A DNA stretch of 58,327 nt from Funneliformis mosseae (taxonomy: Eukaryota > Glomeromycota > Glomeromycetes > Glomerales > Glomeraceae), in NCBI GenBank assembly GCA_910592005.1, contig CAJVPP010000042.1:1-58327 (forward strand), given 5' to 3'. The translations under genes were made by a program, and so were the position numbers. Positions 1 through 10,853 of this stretch are shown piece after piece (the stretch's first letter is position 1; each line of letters opens with the position of its first letter). The notes below the pieces were generated by a model. The model did no database searches, was not told where the DNA came from, and saw nothing but the letters and a program-made list of their open reading frames with translations.

Positions 1-625
1 TTTAAAATAAATTTTTTCATATTTAAATATTTATAAGTTAATTTAAATTTGACTTGAAATTTGATTTGAACTTAACTCAACTCAAATAAATTCAAGTCAA
101 AATTGAGTCGAGTTAAACTCGAGTCGAGTCAAATTGAGTCGAGTTTAAAATTTATATAACTCGAATCAAGTCGAGTTGAAAGATTTTATAAAATAAATTT
201 GACTCGACTCGACTCAAAAAAAACGAGTTGAATAGAGTTGATCTTTAAACTCGACTCGACTTGACTCATTCGGAACTCTAGTTACAATGACTATTTCTAG
301 TAGACTCTATTTTAAGTTTGTATGAAGACAAAAGGTAACTCATTTTAGTGTCAAGAGTAAATTATTCATTTACAATCCCTGATAATCTGCTTTTCTTTTT
401 TTTTCTTAAAATATATTTTCTTCATGTTTTTTATTATTTGATATTTTCTCCTATTTATAATAGCAATCCCAATGGAAAAATATGAAATTAAAGACTTCTC
501 TTTCCAGTAATTAGTCAGAATCTATCATATCATGATAGCATTAGGATTAGCCATACAGTGCTTATTTTATGTAGCTTATTGTGTTGTGATAGCTAGTGAT
601 TCAGCAGTTCAGATTATTCTGAAAT
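1..625. other. AT-rich upstream stretch with GAGTC/GACTC island
   Basis: No gene is recognised here. From about 60 to 275 the 5-letter word GAGTC and its complement GACTC recur many times in both orientations, separated by A/T-rich spacers. This makes a strongly self-complementary island. The rest (about 280-625) is ordinary AT-rich sequence with no coding signal that I can defend. Confidence 0.6.
60..275. repeat. Palindromic word island, GAGTCGAGTC/GACTCGACTC
   Basis: Words such as GAGTCGAGT and ACTCGACTC occur repeatedly in both orientations between about 100 and 265. The left half is rich in GAGTCGAG and the right half in CTCGACTC, so the whole region could fold into a long imperfect hairpin. 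It may be the end of, or a complete, foldback-type element. No transposase is seen within it. Confidence 0.6.
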
Positions 626-960
626 ATGATTGATCTTGAAAAATTTAAAACTAAAATACTTCTGCTTGAGAAGAAAGCTAAGGTATTTATTGACATCGCT
701 TATGTTAGGATTTCTAGTATAAAAATTAGTGTTTCATTTGGAAGATGCTTATTGATATTTTCTTTCAATTAAGTGAAATAACAAGTTCAAGTAACTGAAA
801 ATGCTTCACGTCAGATAAACTTAATTTAAAAATTATTTATCAATAAGAGCCAAAAGCGTTGTTATGGGTTGCAGGTTCATGAAGCATCAAAAAGACTGAG
901 ATCAAGTGACTCTTCAAAGCTTATGAAATCAAATGACCATCTGAGCTTTTCAAATTATCA
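626..960 (+). other. Possible upstream exons of an unrecognised gene
   Basis: An ATG at 626 opens 19 codons (626-682) rich in Lys/Leu, ending at a GTATTT donor. An acceptor at 872-874 (TTGCAG) then opens a further reading frame starting VHEASKRLRSSD in compatible phase 0, running to a TGA near 973. They may belong to the gene fragment at 1295-2312, but I could not find a convincing join. No family is recognised. Treat as a weak gene-model hint. Confidence 0.2.
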
Positions 961-1063
961 TCACTTTATTTGAGTCAAGAAACAATTGTGGAACCAATAA
1001 TCTGTTTTTCATATTTGAACTTGAAAAGGATTCAAACTAGAAGTTATAACCAGCCAAAATTAT

Positions 1064-1286
1064 TTATCGGGTTAATAAACGGTTAAAATATTCGTTAACC
1101 GGTTAATTAACCGGTTAAAATTAACTTTAGGCCAGTACTATAAATTTGGCCGGAGTTAGACAACATTTTTGCAATCATAAAATTCTTAATTCTGGCCGGA
1201 AATTGCCTTCGGCCGGAGTTAACTTCATCTATTTTAACCGGTTAACATGTTAACCGTTCTAACCGGTTAATTAATCGGTTCCAACC
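1064..1286. repeat. TTAACCGG palindrome island (foldback-like)
   Basis: The 8-mer palindrome-forming words TTAACCGGTTAA and GGTTAA occur in both arms (about 1064-1118 and 1234-1282), with GGCCGGAGTTA-type words in the middle. The arms are complementary, giving a foldback of about 220 bp. It lies directly before the acceptor of the exon at 1295, so it may sit inside an intron of that gene. Confidence 0.6.
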
Positions 1287-1294
1287 TCTAAAAG

Positions 1295-2312
1295 AAGGAT
1301 AGATTAAAAGCACAATTAAAAGCCAGAAAAGCTATTAATTTACAACTTCACACTAAGAGAGGACCAGGGGAAACTGGGATATTTCTAAATATGGGTATGA
1401 ACGATTGTAATATATAAACTCTGTTGCTTTTTGTAATATATTAATTTCTTTAATAATTCAGGCGAGTTAATGGAATCGTACTTCATGGATTTGCAATACG
1501 ATGGATTATATCGATCATGGCCTTTTTTTACGACAAGACTTGTGACAGACAAGATCACAATCCCATTAGCTGAATCTGCAATAGGTCATTTAGTTGCTTT
1601 GGAGGTAGGCACATTTTTCTTTGAGATTACAATAAGATATTTTGCTTATTGTCCTTACAATAACAGGAACGGGTTGGGAAATTTCGGAGGATTAAAAATA
1701 TCGAAAACATCCAAACGACAAATCTACAAGTATCTTTTATGCGTAAGCTTCCAAGTGAAGAAATTGATTCATTAAGGTCGGTCCATCTATTTCACTTTAT
1801 TATCAATTATGTATTTTTTAATAATATATAATAATATCAATATCTAAATACATGGATTATTTTTTTTTAGCATACTTTATCCACAATAATAAAATGACGC
1901 ATATTTTTTGATGAAACTTCAAAAATGTCACGAAATGGCCGGCATTACGGCATTAAGAAATTAACTGCGTGATAAAGGCGTAACAAATAGAATTTCACCT
2001 ACCGAAAAATTCTAAGTCCCATAATACTTAGTAAAAATGAAACGCGGAGGGATGTGACACCGGTGACAAAAATATATCACGTGAAATTTCGTGACATTTT
2101 TGAGGTAGATCTGAACTTGGTTACTGCGCCCGTAAAGCTCCCTAACATATCATAATAAACATGTATACGTTATGCATCAGAAAATGCATTAGGAAAAATA
2201 AATATCACTTATAAATGAGAATGTAATTGACGATTTATGACTAACTCATTTTTTCTCATCAAATTTCAGCCGGAGACTCCTATTAAAATCTCGTGATTTT
2301 TTATTTATTTGA
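1295..2312 (+). CDS. Unrecognised spliced gene, 3' part (four exons)
   Basis: I do not recognise the product. Four exon-like blocks join in perfect phase: 1295-1394, 1463-1602, 1667-1776 and 2270-2312 (stop TGA 2310-2312). The introns have GT-AG borders, with acceptors TTCAG, AACAG and TTTCAG. The last intron carries a CTAAC branch-like word about 25 nt before its acceptor. The encoded 130 or so residues start with a basic KDRLKAQLKARKA stretch, followed by FMDLQYDGLYRSWPFF. The frame is blocked by a TAA just upstream of 1295, so the exon must start at an acceptor and the gene lacks its 5' part. Longer ORFs read through the introns. The last intron contains a TIR element (1917-2105). It could be a live lineage-specific gene or a recent relic. 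The phase agreement across three junctions is the main support. Confidence 0.4.
1917..2105. mobile_element. Small TIR element (MITE-like), 189 bp
   Basis: The left end at 1917-1936 (CTTCAAAAATGTCACGAAAT) and the right end at 2086-2105 are inverted copies differing at a single position. The interior has no ORF and is less AT-rich than its flanks. A clear target duplication was not found. It lies in the last intron of the unrecognised gene. Confidence 0.6.
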
Positions 2313-3024
2313 CTTGTGGATTTATTAATATACAGTCATCCCTCTCTTTAATCAGCATTTATATCTTGAGCAATTCTAATACTTCGAAAAATAAAAATTA
2401 TTACGCTTGAAATTATGTATATGTAGACTCACTTATGTTTTATATTGATAGATCTTTAATTAATTTAGGTTCCAAATATCTGTATGAAGTTAATCTGGTT
2501 ACAAACTAATTTGCTCTGAGAAATAGATCCTTGCTATAGATTTGGAATTCGGAAGAGTAATCGTGCGCACAATGCACGCTCTTGGTAACTGATCAGAACC
2601 ACAACCCTTATGGAATAACCACAACTCTCAAAAGAGCTTATGAGATAACCGCAGTTCTTCAGATCACTCGGTTATTATACTATCTTCTGTGTGAGAATCT
2701 AATGAAGAATAACCGCAGTGCCAGACCACATCTCGCAGGACACGATCTGTTTAAGGGAGAGAAAATGGTTATTAATGAAGTTATGAAAGATAGAAACTGT
2801 TTAAAATATATCACGTGAACTAGTCACGAGAACATGTTATTACGCGTATTACGCGTTAACTTATTTTCGCTGTTCAATAATTGGACCATTTCAAATTGAA
2901 CTTTTTTAGACTTTTTCTCTTATTGTTTGTAACAATAAAAAAAAAAAAAATCAAAATTTAACAGTTTGAATAGACTCATAGAGTCGATAAAACAAAATAC
3001 ACAGTGTGAATTTTTTTGCGTACA
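2313..3024. other. Intergenic stretch, no gene supported
   Basis: It holds a short run of related words, ATAACC(A/G)CA, four times between about 2597 and 2725. It also has a paired ATTACGCG word at 2842-2860. The open frame at 2582-2818 has unconvincing composition and is not called as a gene. Confidence 0.4.
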
Positions 3025-3502
3025 ATGTCTTATCTAACGACAATGGTTTCACAACAAGAAATGGATTTTTTTACTAAGGAGGAAAGACTCACACCAGTGG
3101 CAAATTTTAAAATGTTTGACTGTACTTCGAAGTCGACAGGCTTCTCAAAATGGGGCTCCGCTCTTAGCAAGCTCTTAATTATTCATAAAGATGAACCTAA
3201 ATTTACTGAAATAAAACAAAATTACGAAAAGGGCTATTATAATTCAGCCATTGATGATTATTTTCGACCATCACGGTCCGTTCTTAAGGAGGGTTGTAAA
3301 AACTTCAAGATCGAACTTCAGCAGCTGAGCTTTAGTCTGAAAATTTCAAATACAAATATCTAACATTTATTTGTTTGATTAGGTAGAACAGCAGGTGTTT
3401 ATGAATGGAGAAATGGCGGCTATCGATAATCGTCGTATAAATGAAAAACATCATCAAGATTTCGAAGAGGAAACAGGTGAAAAAGATGCAACCCTGGCTT
3501 AG
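3025..3502 (+). pseudogene. Unrecognised coding fragment
   Basis: An ATG at 3025 opens a frame of about 110 codons with protein-like composition (for example STGFSKWGSAL and KGYYNSAIDDYFRPSRS). After a TTAG acceptor at 3379-3382 a second protein-like stretch (3383-3502; VEQQVFMNGEMAAIDNRR) continues to a TAG. I could not find an in-phase donor linking them, so the gene is either broken or mis-modelled by me. No family is recognised. Base composition is less AT-rich than the surroundings, as for real exons in this window. Confidence 0.25.
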
Positions 3503-3847
3503 ATGAAAAAGATGAGTCCACTATTTGAATACTCATTGATAAATTTTGTGGGTTTATGACCATCAATCACAGAAAAAAACTCGAGGATAATGGTAATGAG
3601 GTAAATATACGAATTGAAACTAACTTTGGTTAACATTTAAATTGTGTTGTTTGCCTTTTCTTTTTACCTAATTCGTCTTTGTTTTTTACGCTTTTTATTT
3701 TATTTTTATTTTTTAAAAAAAAACATTGAAATGATATTGTAATCTTCGTTTCATTTTCTTCTCTTCTATATTATGCATCTTTTTTGAAGTTCGGTTAAGT
3801 TTCTCCTCCACGTTTGTTTAACCCAATACCATCAGGTTCTGAAGAAG

Positions 3848-3955
3848 ACTAGGGATTGATCGGTCCTGGTAAGACCGGTCTTAGACCGGTTAATGGGACC
3901 GGTCTTTGCGGTCCTCAGTCCATATTCCGAGGACCTGACCGGACTGGTCCTTTAT
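3848..3955. repeat. GACCGGTC palindrome island
   Basis: A block of about 110 bp, GC-rich in an AT-rich background. The palindrome GACCGGTC and its variants (GGTCC, GACC) recur in both orientations, with a complementary GGTCCTCAG / GAGGACCTGA pair. It looks like the third island of the kind seen at 60-275 and 1064-1286, with a different word. Confidence 0.6.
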
Positions 3956-4214
3956 TTATAGCATATTATTGTAAATTTTGGTTAATACTAAATAAATTGT
4001 TTATTTATAAAATATTACAAAATTAGAGTTGGATCGACGGAAATGATGATGAAGAGATTCTCAATTTGGAAACAGATAATGTATATTGTGTTAGAAGCAA
4101 GAAAAAATTGTATTCTTCCTTCTGGTGCTGAAATTGGTGATATTTTTTTATAAAAATATAAATTTAAATGTCGAAGATATTAAGGGAAAAAAGAAACCAT
4201 TATTCAAAAAGCAA

Positions 4215-5150
4215 ATTTAAGATATGGGACTGTCAAATATAATTGATTTATCTGCTAACATGAAAAACTTTTGGTTCAAATTAAAGGATAGGCGATATAT
4301 AATGAACTCACATGAAGCAACATTGTTGATTCCAGCATTTCCAGATGATGTTAATACATTTATTTCAAACATTGAGAATTTCTTTTCATTGATTTACTTT
4401 TTCTTTATTTCATGCTTACAGATTCATTTATACAGATGGTACAAAATGGAAACATTAGCGAATCATACATTAGTTGTTTGGATCATCATGAAAATCTGAT
4501 CCAAAAAGTTGTTTATTTAAAATTTCAAAAATATATGCTGATTTGTAAGTACTATAAACATTTTGTTGATTTAGCTTTTCACGTTCTGCTATCTAACAAT
4601 TATTTTGACTATTAGTCAAATGTAACAATTCAAATTTGTTAGACTGTGGAAAGACTGGGCACACTGAAATAACAAGGTAAGTTGGTATATCATTGAAGTG
4701 CTTATGGACAATTTTGGAAATAAATTAAAATTGTAGTTATCATATATGAGAGGCTATACTTTATTGTTTCGTACCATACTTACTAAATATGCACATGTTT
4801 AAGGGGTGAGTCATTTTGCCCAGAAAGTAAAACAATGACTAAAAATGGCCGGAAGTGATTTAGGTGAATGGGAATTTGCTGCAAATGCATCTGCTGACAA
4901 AATAATTCGTGATCGATGCCGTTAACCAATCAATCTTCAACAAATTTCTGTCTCTTAACTTTACAAAAAGCAAGTTGATAAAATTTATGTGCCATTTATT
5001 CAAATTGCTGGTACAAATGGTCAATTTTTGTTGAAAAACTTGTTAGAAGGATATTACATTATATTCCCAGGTAGAAAATTTGAATTACCTACAAACATTC
5101 AACAGATTGAGAGATTAAAAGAATCTATCATCATCAGATAGTCTCAATAT
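4215..5150 (+). pseudogene. Decayed unrecognised coding fragments
   Basis: Three protein-like blocks lie in the same direction in changing frames. They are about 4224-4385 (MKNFWFKLKDRRYIMNSHEA), 4420-4560 (DSFIQMVQNGNISESYIS) and 4855-5140 (GEWEFAANASADKIIRDRC, then QVDKIYVPFIQIAGTNGQF). Stop codons and frame changes separate them. They look like one dead gene of a family I do not recognise. The rest of 5150-5965 is AT-rich intergenic DNA. Confidence 0.25.
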
Positions 5151-5965
5151 GAATTTTAATAATTATATTTATATATAATACAATTAAAACGGGAAATAAA
5201 TGATCTCGGTTGAAGATTTAAAAGTAGATGAATGATTTTGTACCTGCATATCATTACAAAATAAATCAAATACACAAACCCTATTGGACATCCAAATAAA
5301 ATTATTCTTGTTTATTTTTCTATTTGCTTCAATTGAATAAATTCAATTTTTATAAAATACAGATGATAGATTTGATTTACATTATCATCAACATCAAAAC
5401 CAATTGTTACCAGTGATTAATGAAATATTTTATCCTAAGATATTAGTAAATAGAATGAAATTTATATTAATTATTAATAATAATTAAAATAATTAAATGT
5501 GCATGTTCATCCTCAAAAAACAAAAAAAAAAATTTTAAATCAGTTTTTAAATTTTTGTGTCAAAAGAAAATAGAGGTAGAGAATAATAATAACGAAAATT
5601 CTTATTAGACAAATTAGATATTATTGGTATTTGCTCGGGAAGGTCCGGATGACTCATCTTAATTACGCGAAAAAAGTTGTTCATATAAAAAAAAAAAAAA
5701 GTAACAATGAAACGTATAGCATGTGAATTGATTCAAGCAGTATGATATAATGGCATGAAAGGCTGAAAAAAAGTCGACAAAAAATTTTTACGAACAAATT
5801 TCACGTGACGGTTGATCAGTAACTGAATTTTAAATATTTTTTATTTTTTTTTTTAATCAATCAGATGATGCCCGATCTTCATTTTTTTTCTTGCCTTTTG
5901 GCCTTTCGATTTACTGTAACAATAATTTTCTTCAAATAGTGTTGTAAATTCCTTTATAGTTGATC

Positions 5966-7154
5966 ATGGAATTAAGGAAATCGGTTGTGTTTGGTTTATG
6001 TGCCGTTGCGGTATTTGGTATTGGTTATGCTGTATACTGGGACTATCTGCGACAAACTGACCCAGATTTTCGAAGGAAATTGAGTGAGTATAATATCCTA
6101 AAATTCTCATGCTAAACAAAATACAAGTAATGAAACTTCATCGTTTTTCTATAGCAGTTCGATCTTAAAAAGCTTAATTTAATATTGTAAAGAAAAATCA
6201 TTCATTAATGAATAATTTAATCGCATTATTTATAAAGTTTTCGATCTGAAAACTTTAAATCAAAGTCAATTGTAATATATAAAAAAAAAAAAATGTTTGA
6301 TAAGGTAATTGACTCTTGCTTTTGAACCTTTTTAGAAAAGAACAGGAAAAAAGCATTAAAGCAAAAAAAGGCAGCTGTAGAAGAATCTAAATCAAAGACC
6401 GCTAATTTTATTCGAGGAGCTGTTGAAGAAGTTGCCAAAGAAAATTTTCCGACTGATGTCGGTGTTAAAGAACAATTCTTTATGGAACAAGTGGCCAAGG
6501 GTGAAACTTTGTTCGCTGGAGGTGAATTTATATGCTAGCTTAATATTATTGATTTCCTTTAAACTCATTGGAATAGCTAATTTTCTTTTAAAATCTTAGG
6601 CGAGTCCGGCTATCTCGATGCTGCTCTCTGCTTCTATAAAGCTTTGAAAGTTTATCCAAATCCAGTAGAATTGATTATGATATATCAAAAAACCATTCCT
6701 GAACCCGTTTTCAATTTAGTTTATGATATGATGAGCATTGAGGTAGAAAATCAATTTTCATGAATTAGTCAATTCAAATATATATATATATTTCATTTGT
6801 TAATAATGAATAATATAATTTATTATAGGTAAAGAAAAAGCAAGCGGAATATTTCGGGAATTTTCCACCAAAAGAAATGAATGTCAGGATTGAAGAAATC
6901 GGTCAAAGTTCGGATGAACAAATACGTCGCGCTCTGATTTCTACAAAAGATTTTGCACCGGGGGATGTCATCTTTATTGAACAAGCTATTGCTTCCGCTT
7001 TAGATCCAAGTCTTGAAGTATGTAATTTATAATCTTAATGTGAATTCGTTCGTTCAATTAAGAAACCTGGCAACCATCATACGAGTGTTGGCTACAATTG
7101 TTTCAATATTTGCGACATTGAATGATATTGTTTTAATCTTTTTTTTTTTTTATT

Positions 7155-7187
<33 letters not shown>

Positions 7188-8118
7188 TGATCTCATTAAA
7201 ATTTATTGTTTCGAAATTATAGAACGGTGAATTTTGCAGTCATTGTCTCAAGGAATTGAATGGAGCAGATTTCAGCGATGAAAGTGATCTATTTGGTGCT
7301 GTTTATTGCTCCAAATCATGCCAAGAAAAGGCAATGGCAGAATATGAAACTCTCCTTTTCACAACTAGAGATGATGTTTCTTCTAGTAATGAAGCTAAAT
7401 TAATGGAATTGGTTAAATCAGGAAGAGTTAAATATCCTTTAATGATTGCTAGATTCTTGGCGAAAATGGTACACGAAGAGACGCAGAAAGTTGCTACTGG
7501 CATTGAAGAAGAATATAGCACTTGGGATCATATTGAACGACTAAGATACTTGGCAGTTCAACCTTACGATAAAGAGTCCAATGAGATTACATTGTTGAAA
7601 GAACTATTTAAAACGAAGGTACCTGGCATGGAAGAATTCATTACTGAGGAAAGGTATTTAATGCTTAAGGGTAAACTCATGTATAATGCTTATGGGATAC
7701 ATACTGAACGTAATATGGAAACCTTAAAAGAGGTACTTATGATTATTAGTAAACGTAAAAATTTCATCAAGTTTGATTACATATTCATACCTTTGCCTGA
7801 CCTTAATTTTAGAATTTGGAAGAAACTATGCGTAGCAATCAACCAACCGTTATTGGTGCCGGTTTCTACCGTGTTGCTTCATACCTTGCTCATAGTTGCA
7901 GCCCAAATACAGAAGCAAGATTCCCTGATAAGAATAACGTCTTATCTATTGTTGCTACTAAACCTATCAAGGCTGGAGACGAATTGAAAATCAGCTATAT
8001 CCGAGTTGGAGATAGAAATTATAGTAATAGAAGAGGTGAATTGGAAACAAAATGGCGATTTAAATGTACATGTACTAGATGTATGGAAGAAGCGGGAGAA
8101 GTTGGTAGATCTGCTTGA
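5966..8118 (+). CDS. TOM20 import receptor fused to a SET (SMYD-like) domain
   Basis: Six exons join in phase: 5966-6083, 6336-6521, 6600-6742, 6829-7017, 7223-7732 and 7813-8118, giving 483 residues. Residues about 6-24 form a membrane anchor, followed by a Lys/Arg-rich linker. Residues about 80-149 match the MAS20/TOM20 receptor fold (FFMEQVAKGETLFAGG, ALKVYPNPVELIMIYQ). TOM20 normally ends about here and binds mitochondrial presequences at the outer membrane. Here the frame continues into a SET-type region. It has an N-terminal SET strand (about 182-203, APGDVIFIEQ), a split half-MYND-like cysteine set (C217, C220, C241, C245), the SET core AHSCSPN (H409-N414), GDELKISY (437-444) and a post-SET CxCxxC (C467, C469, C472). 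The SET part suggests protein-lysine methyltransferase ancestry; activity is inference. The first intron (252 nt) and the others have GT-AG borders. The start is the first ATG before the anchor. Next gene downstream is convergent. Confidence 0.88.
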
Positions 8119-8908
8119 AATGTAGCAATTTTGACTTTACATTATAAACCAAACAACATATTAAGATTACAATTTTGTAAATGTTGGAAGAATTTAATAA
8201 CATTATAATAATTGCTTGAAATTACCCGGAAAAAAAAAAAAAAGATAAAAAAAAAATTTTAGAAAATTAAATTAAAAAGAGATTAGAATTTTTTTTTTAT
8301 ATATATATAAATATATATATAGGTAAAGAAGCAAATTCAAGTTAGTAATTAACAGAATTAACAAAATCATTAAAACAAAATTATCATCAATTCTTTAGTA
8401 AAATAAAACTAAATACATTGTAATATTACATTTTAAATATTGGATCAAATAAGTGCGAATTAAATAATTTCTCAGGTACTTCTATTCTCGCGTTTTATTT
8501 ATTTTAAGTCGTTAAACTTTAGAGTAAATGCAGATTGAATAACGCCATCTTATGTATGTTAAATATTTAATATTTAAACGAGAATAATGGAATAAAGGAT
8601 ATGGTTTCTAGGCGTTTAATGAAGTACAAAGTTTAAGAAATGACTCGCGATAAAAAAACCAACAAAAATTTTCGTTCAAAACAAAAAGAGCGTGAAAACC
8701 ATGAATCATAAATATCCAATCGAGTAAAAAATAAAGGCTTATAAAAAAATATCTAAATATCCAAGTAAAAAAATTTTTTTTATAAATTCAATTGGATGAA
8801 AAAAAAAAAGTATATAAATGAAAAACTTTACCTGTATTATTACTAATTGCCTTTCCATTATAACTCTTCGGGGTAAAAAAGAAAACGCGTTAAATTTAAC
8901 GCGTTTCC
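8119..8908. other. Convergent intergenic region
   Basis: Lies between the 3' ends of TOM20-SET and AMMECR1. Mostly poly-A/T, with no ORF worth reporting. It ends in a 24-bp perfect palindrome next to the AMMECR1 stop codon. Confidence 0.6.
8883..8906. repeat. 24-bp perfect palindrome after AMMECR1 stop
   Basis: The sequence built on AACGCGTTAAATTTAACGCG reads the same on both strands over 24 bases. It begins two bases after the AMMECR1 TAA (minus strand), so it would lie at the very start of that gene's 3' UTR as a hairpin. A function in 3'-end formation is only a guess. Confidence 0.8.
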
Positions 8909-10131
<1,223 letters not shown>

Positions 10132-10853
10132 TTCTACAGGGCTTTTTGAACAAAGCCTATTTTGGCTTCACGAAAGTTAAGTATAATGAGACTATTGAAA
10201 AGCTCGGACGCTGCTGTGCGCTTCTAAACGTGACGCCAAAAGTAATAAGTGTTATTTCGCGGGATAATTGTGATATAACAACAGCGAACGAGCGAGCTTT
10301 ACGAGATATTGCGAATGATTTGCTTGAAAAACGTGAAAACAAGGAGAAGGTGTAACTAATGATGCTTCTACATATGGATTTATAGTTGAATTGATCCCCG
10401 AGGCGATACTCGATAGGTAGTTTTAGGAATCCACGTGTATATATAGAAATAAAGATCACATGAATACAAACACTGCTTGTTAGAAATCGATTTATTTCTG
10501 GCGCAGCGATTTCATTTTCTTATTATGGTTTAGATAAGAAAAAGAAATCAATTTTAATTTAAATATAATTATGCAAGGTGTCCCGATGCCCGCCCGCTCA
10601 ATTATTGAGTCGATGCTGATTGACTTTTGTAATTGCACGAAAGTCAAATAACCATTGAAAATTTTTTTTGTTAAGATCGTTCCGGACTTAACAACGGTTT
10701 CCGTTGAAACTAAATAATGTGTCATAGATAATCAATTAAAAATAAATTTATTTACTCCCTATTAAAAAATTTTTAGTTGTTATACCGCATTTTTACTGCC
10801 GATCATTGATTTCATCGATTTTCGATGTTGGTAGAACCTTTTTATTTTCAACA
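10132..10853. other. Divergent intergenic region of AMMECR1 and PBN1
   Basis: Shared upstream region for two divergent genes. It contains a GC-richer copy (10575-10625) of a dispersed repeat also seen near 21.86 kb and 49.46 kb. A 69-codon frame at 10146-10355 is not supported as a gene. Confidence 0.5.
10575..10650. repeat. Dispersed repeat copy A (CTCAATTATTGAG core)
   Basis: Centred on the near-palindrome CTCAATTATTGAGTCGATGC. The same core with the same flanks recurs at about 21850-21915 and 49456-49505. This copy is the most GC-rich; the other two differ from it mainly by C-to-T and G-to-A changes. It may be a fragment of a transposable element. Confidence 0.6.

Noticed and set aside
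2582..2818. 78-codon plus-strand ORF
   Set aside because: Its content follows repeated ATAACCRCA words; no protein-like pattern or intron context.
10146..10355. 69-codon plus-strand ORF in the AMMECR1/PBN1 intergenic region
   Set aside because: It begins 15 bp upstream of the AMMECR1 start on the opposite strand. It has no splice partners or recognisable motif, and a minus-strand frame of equal length overlaps it.
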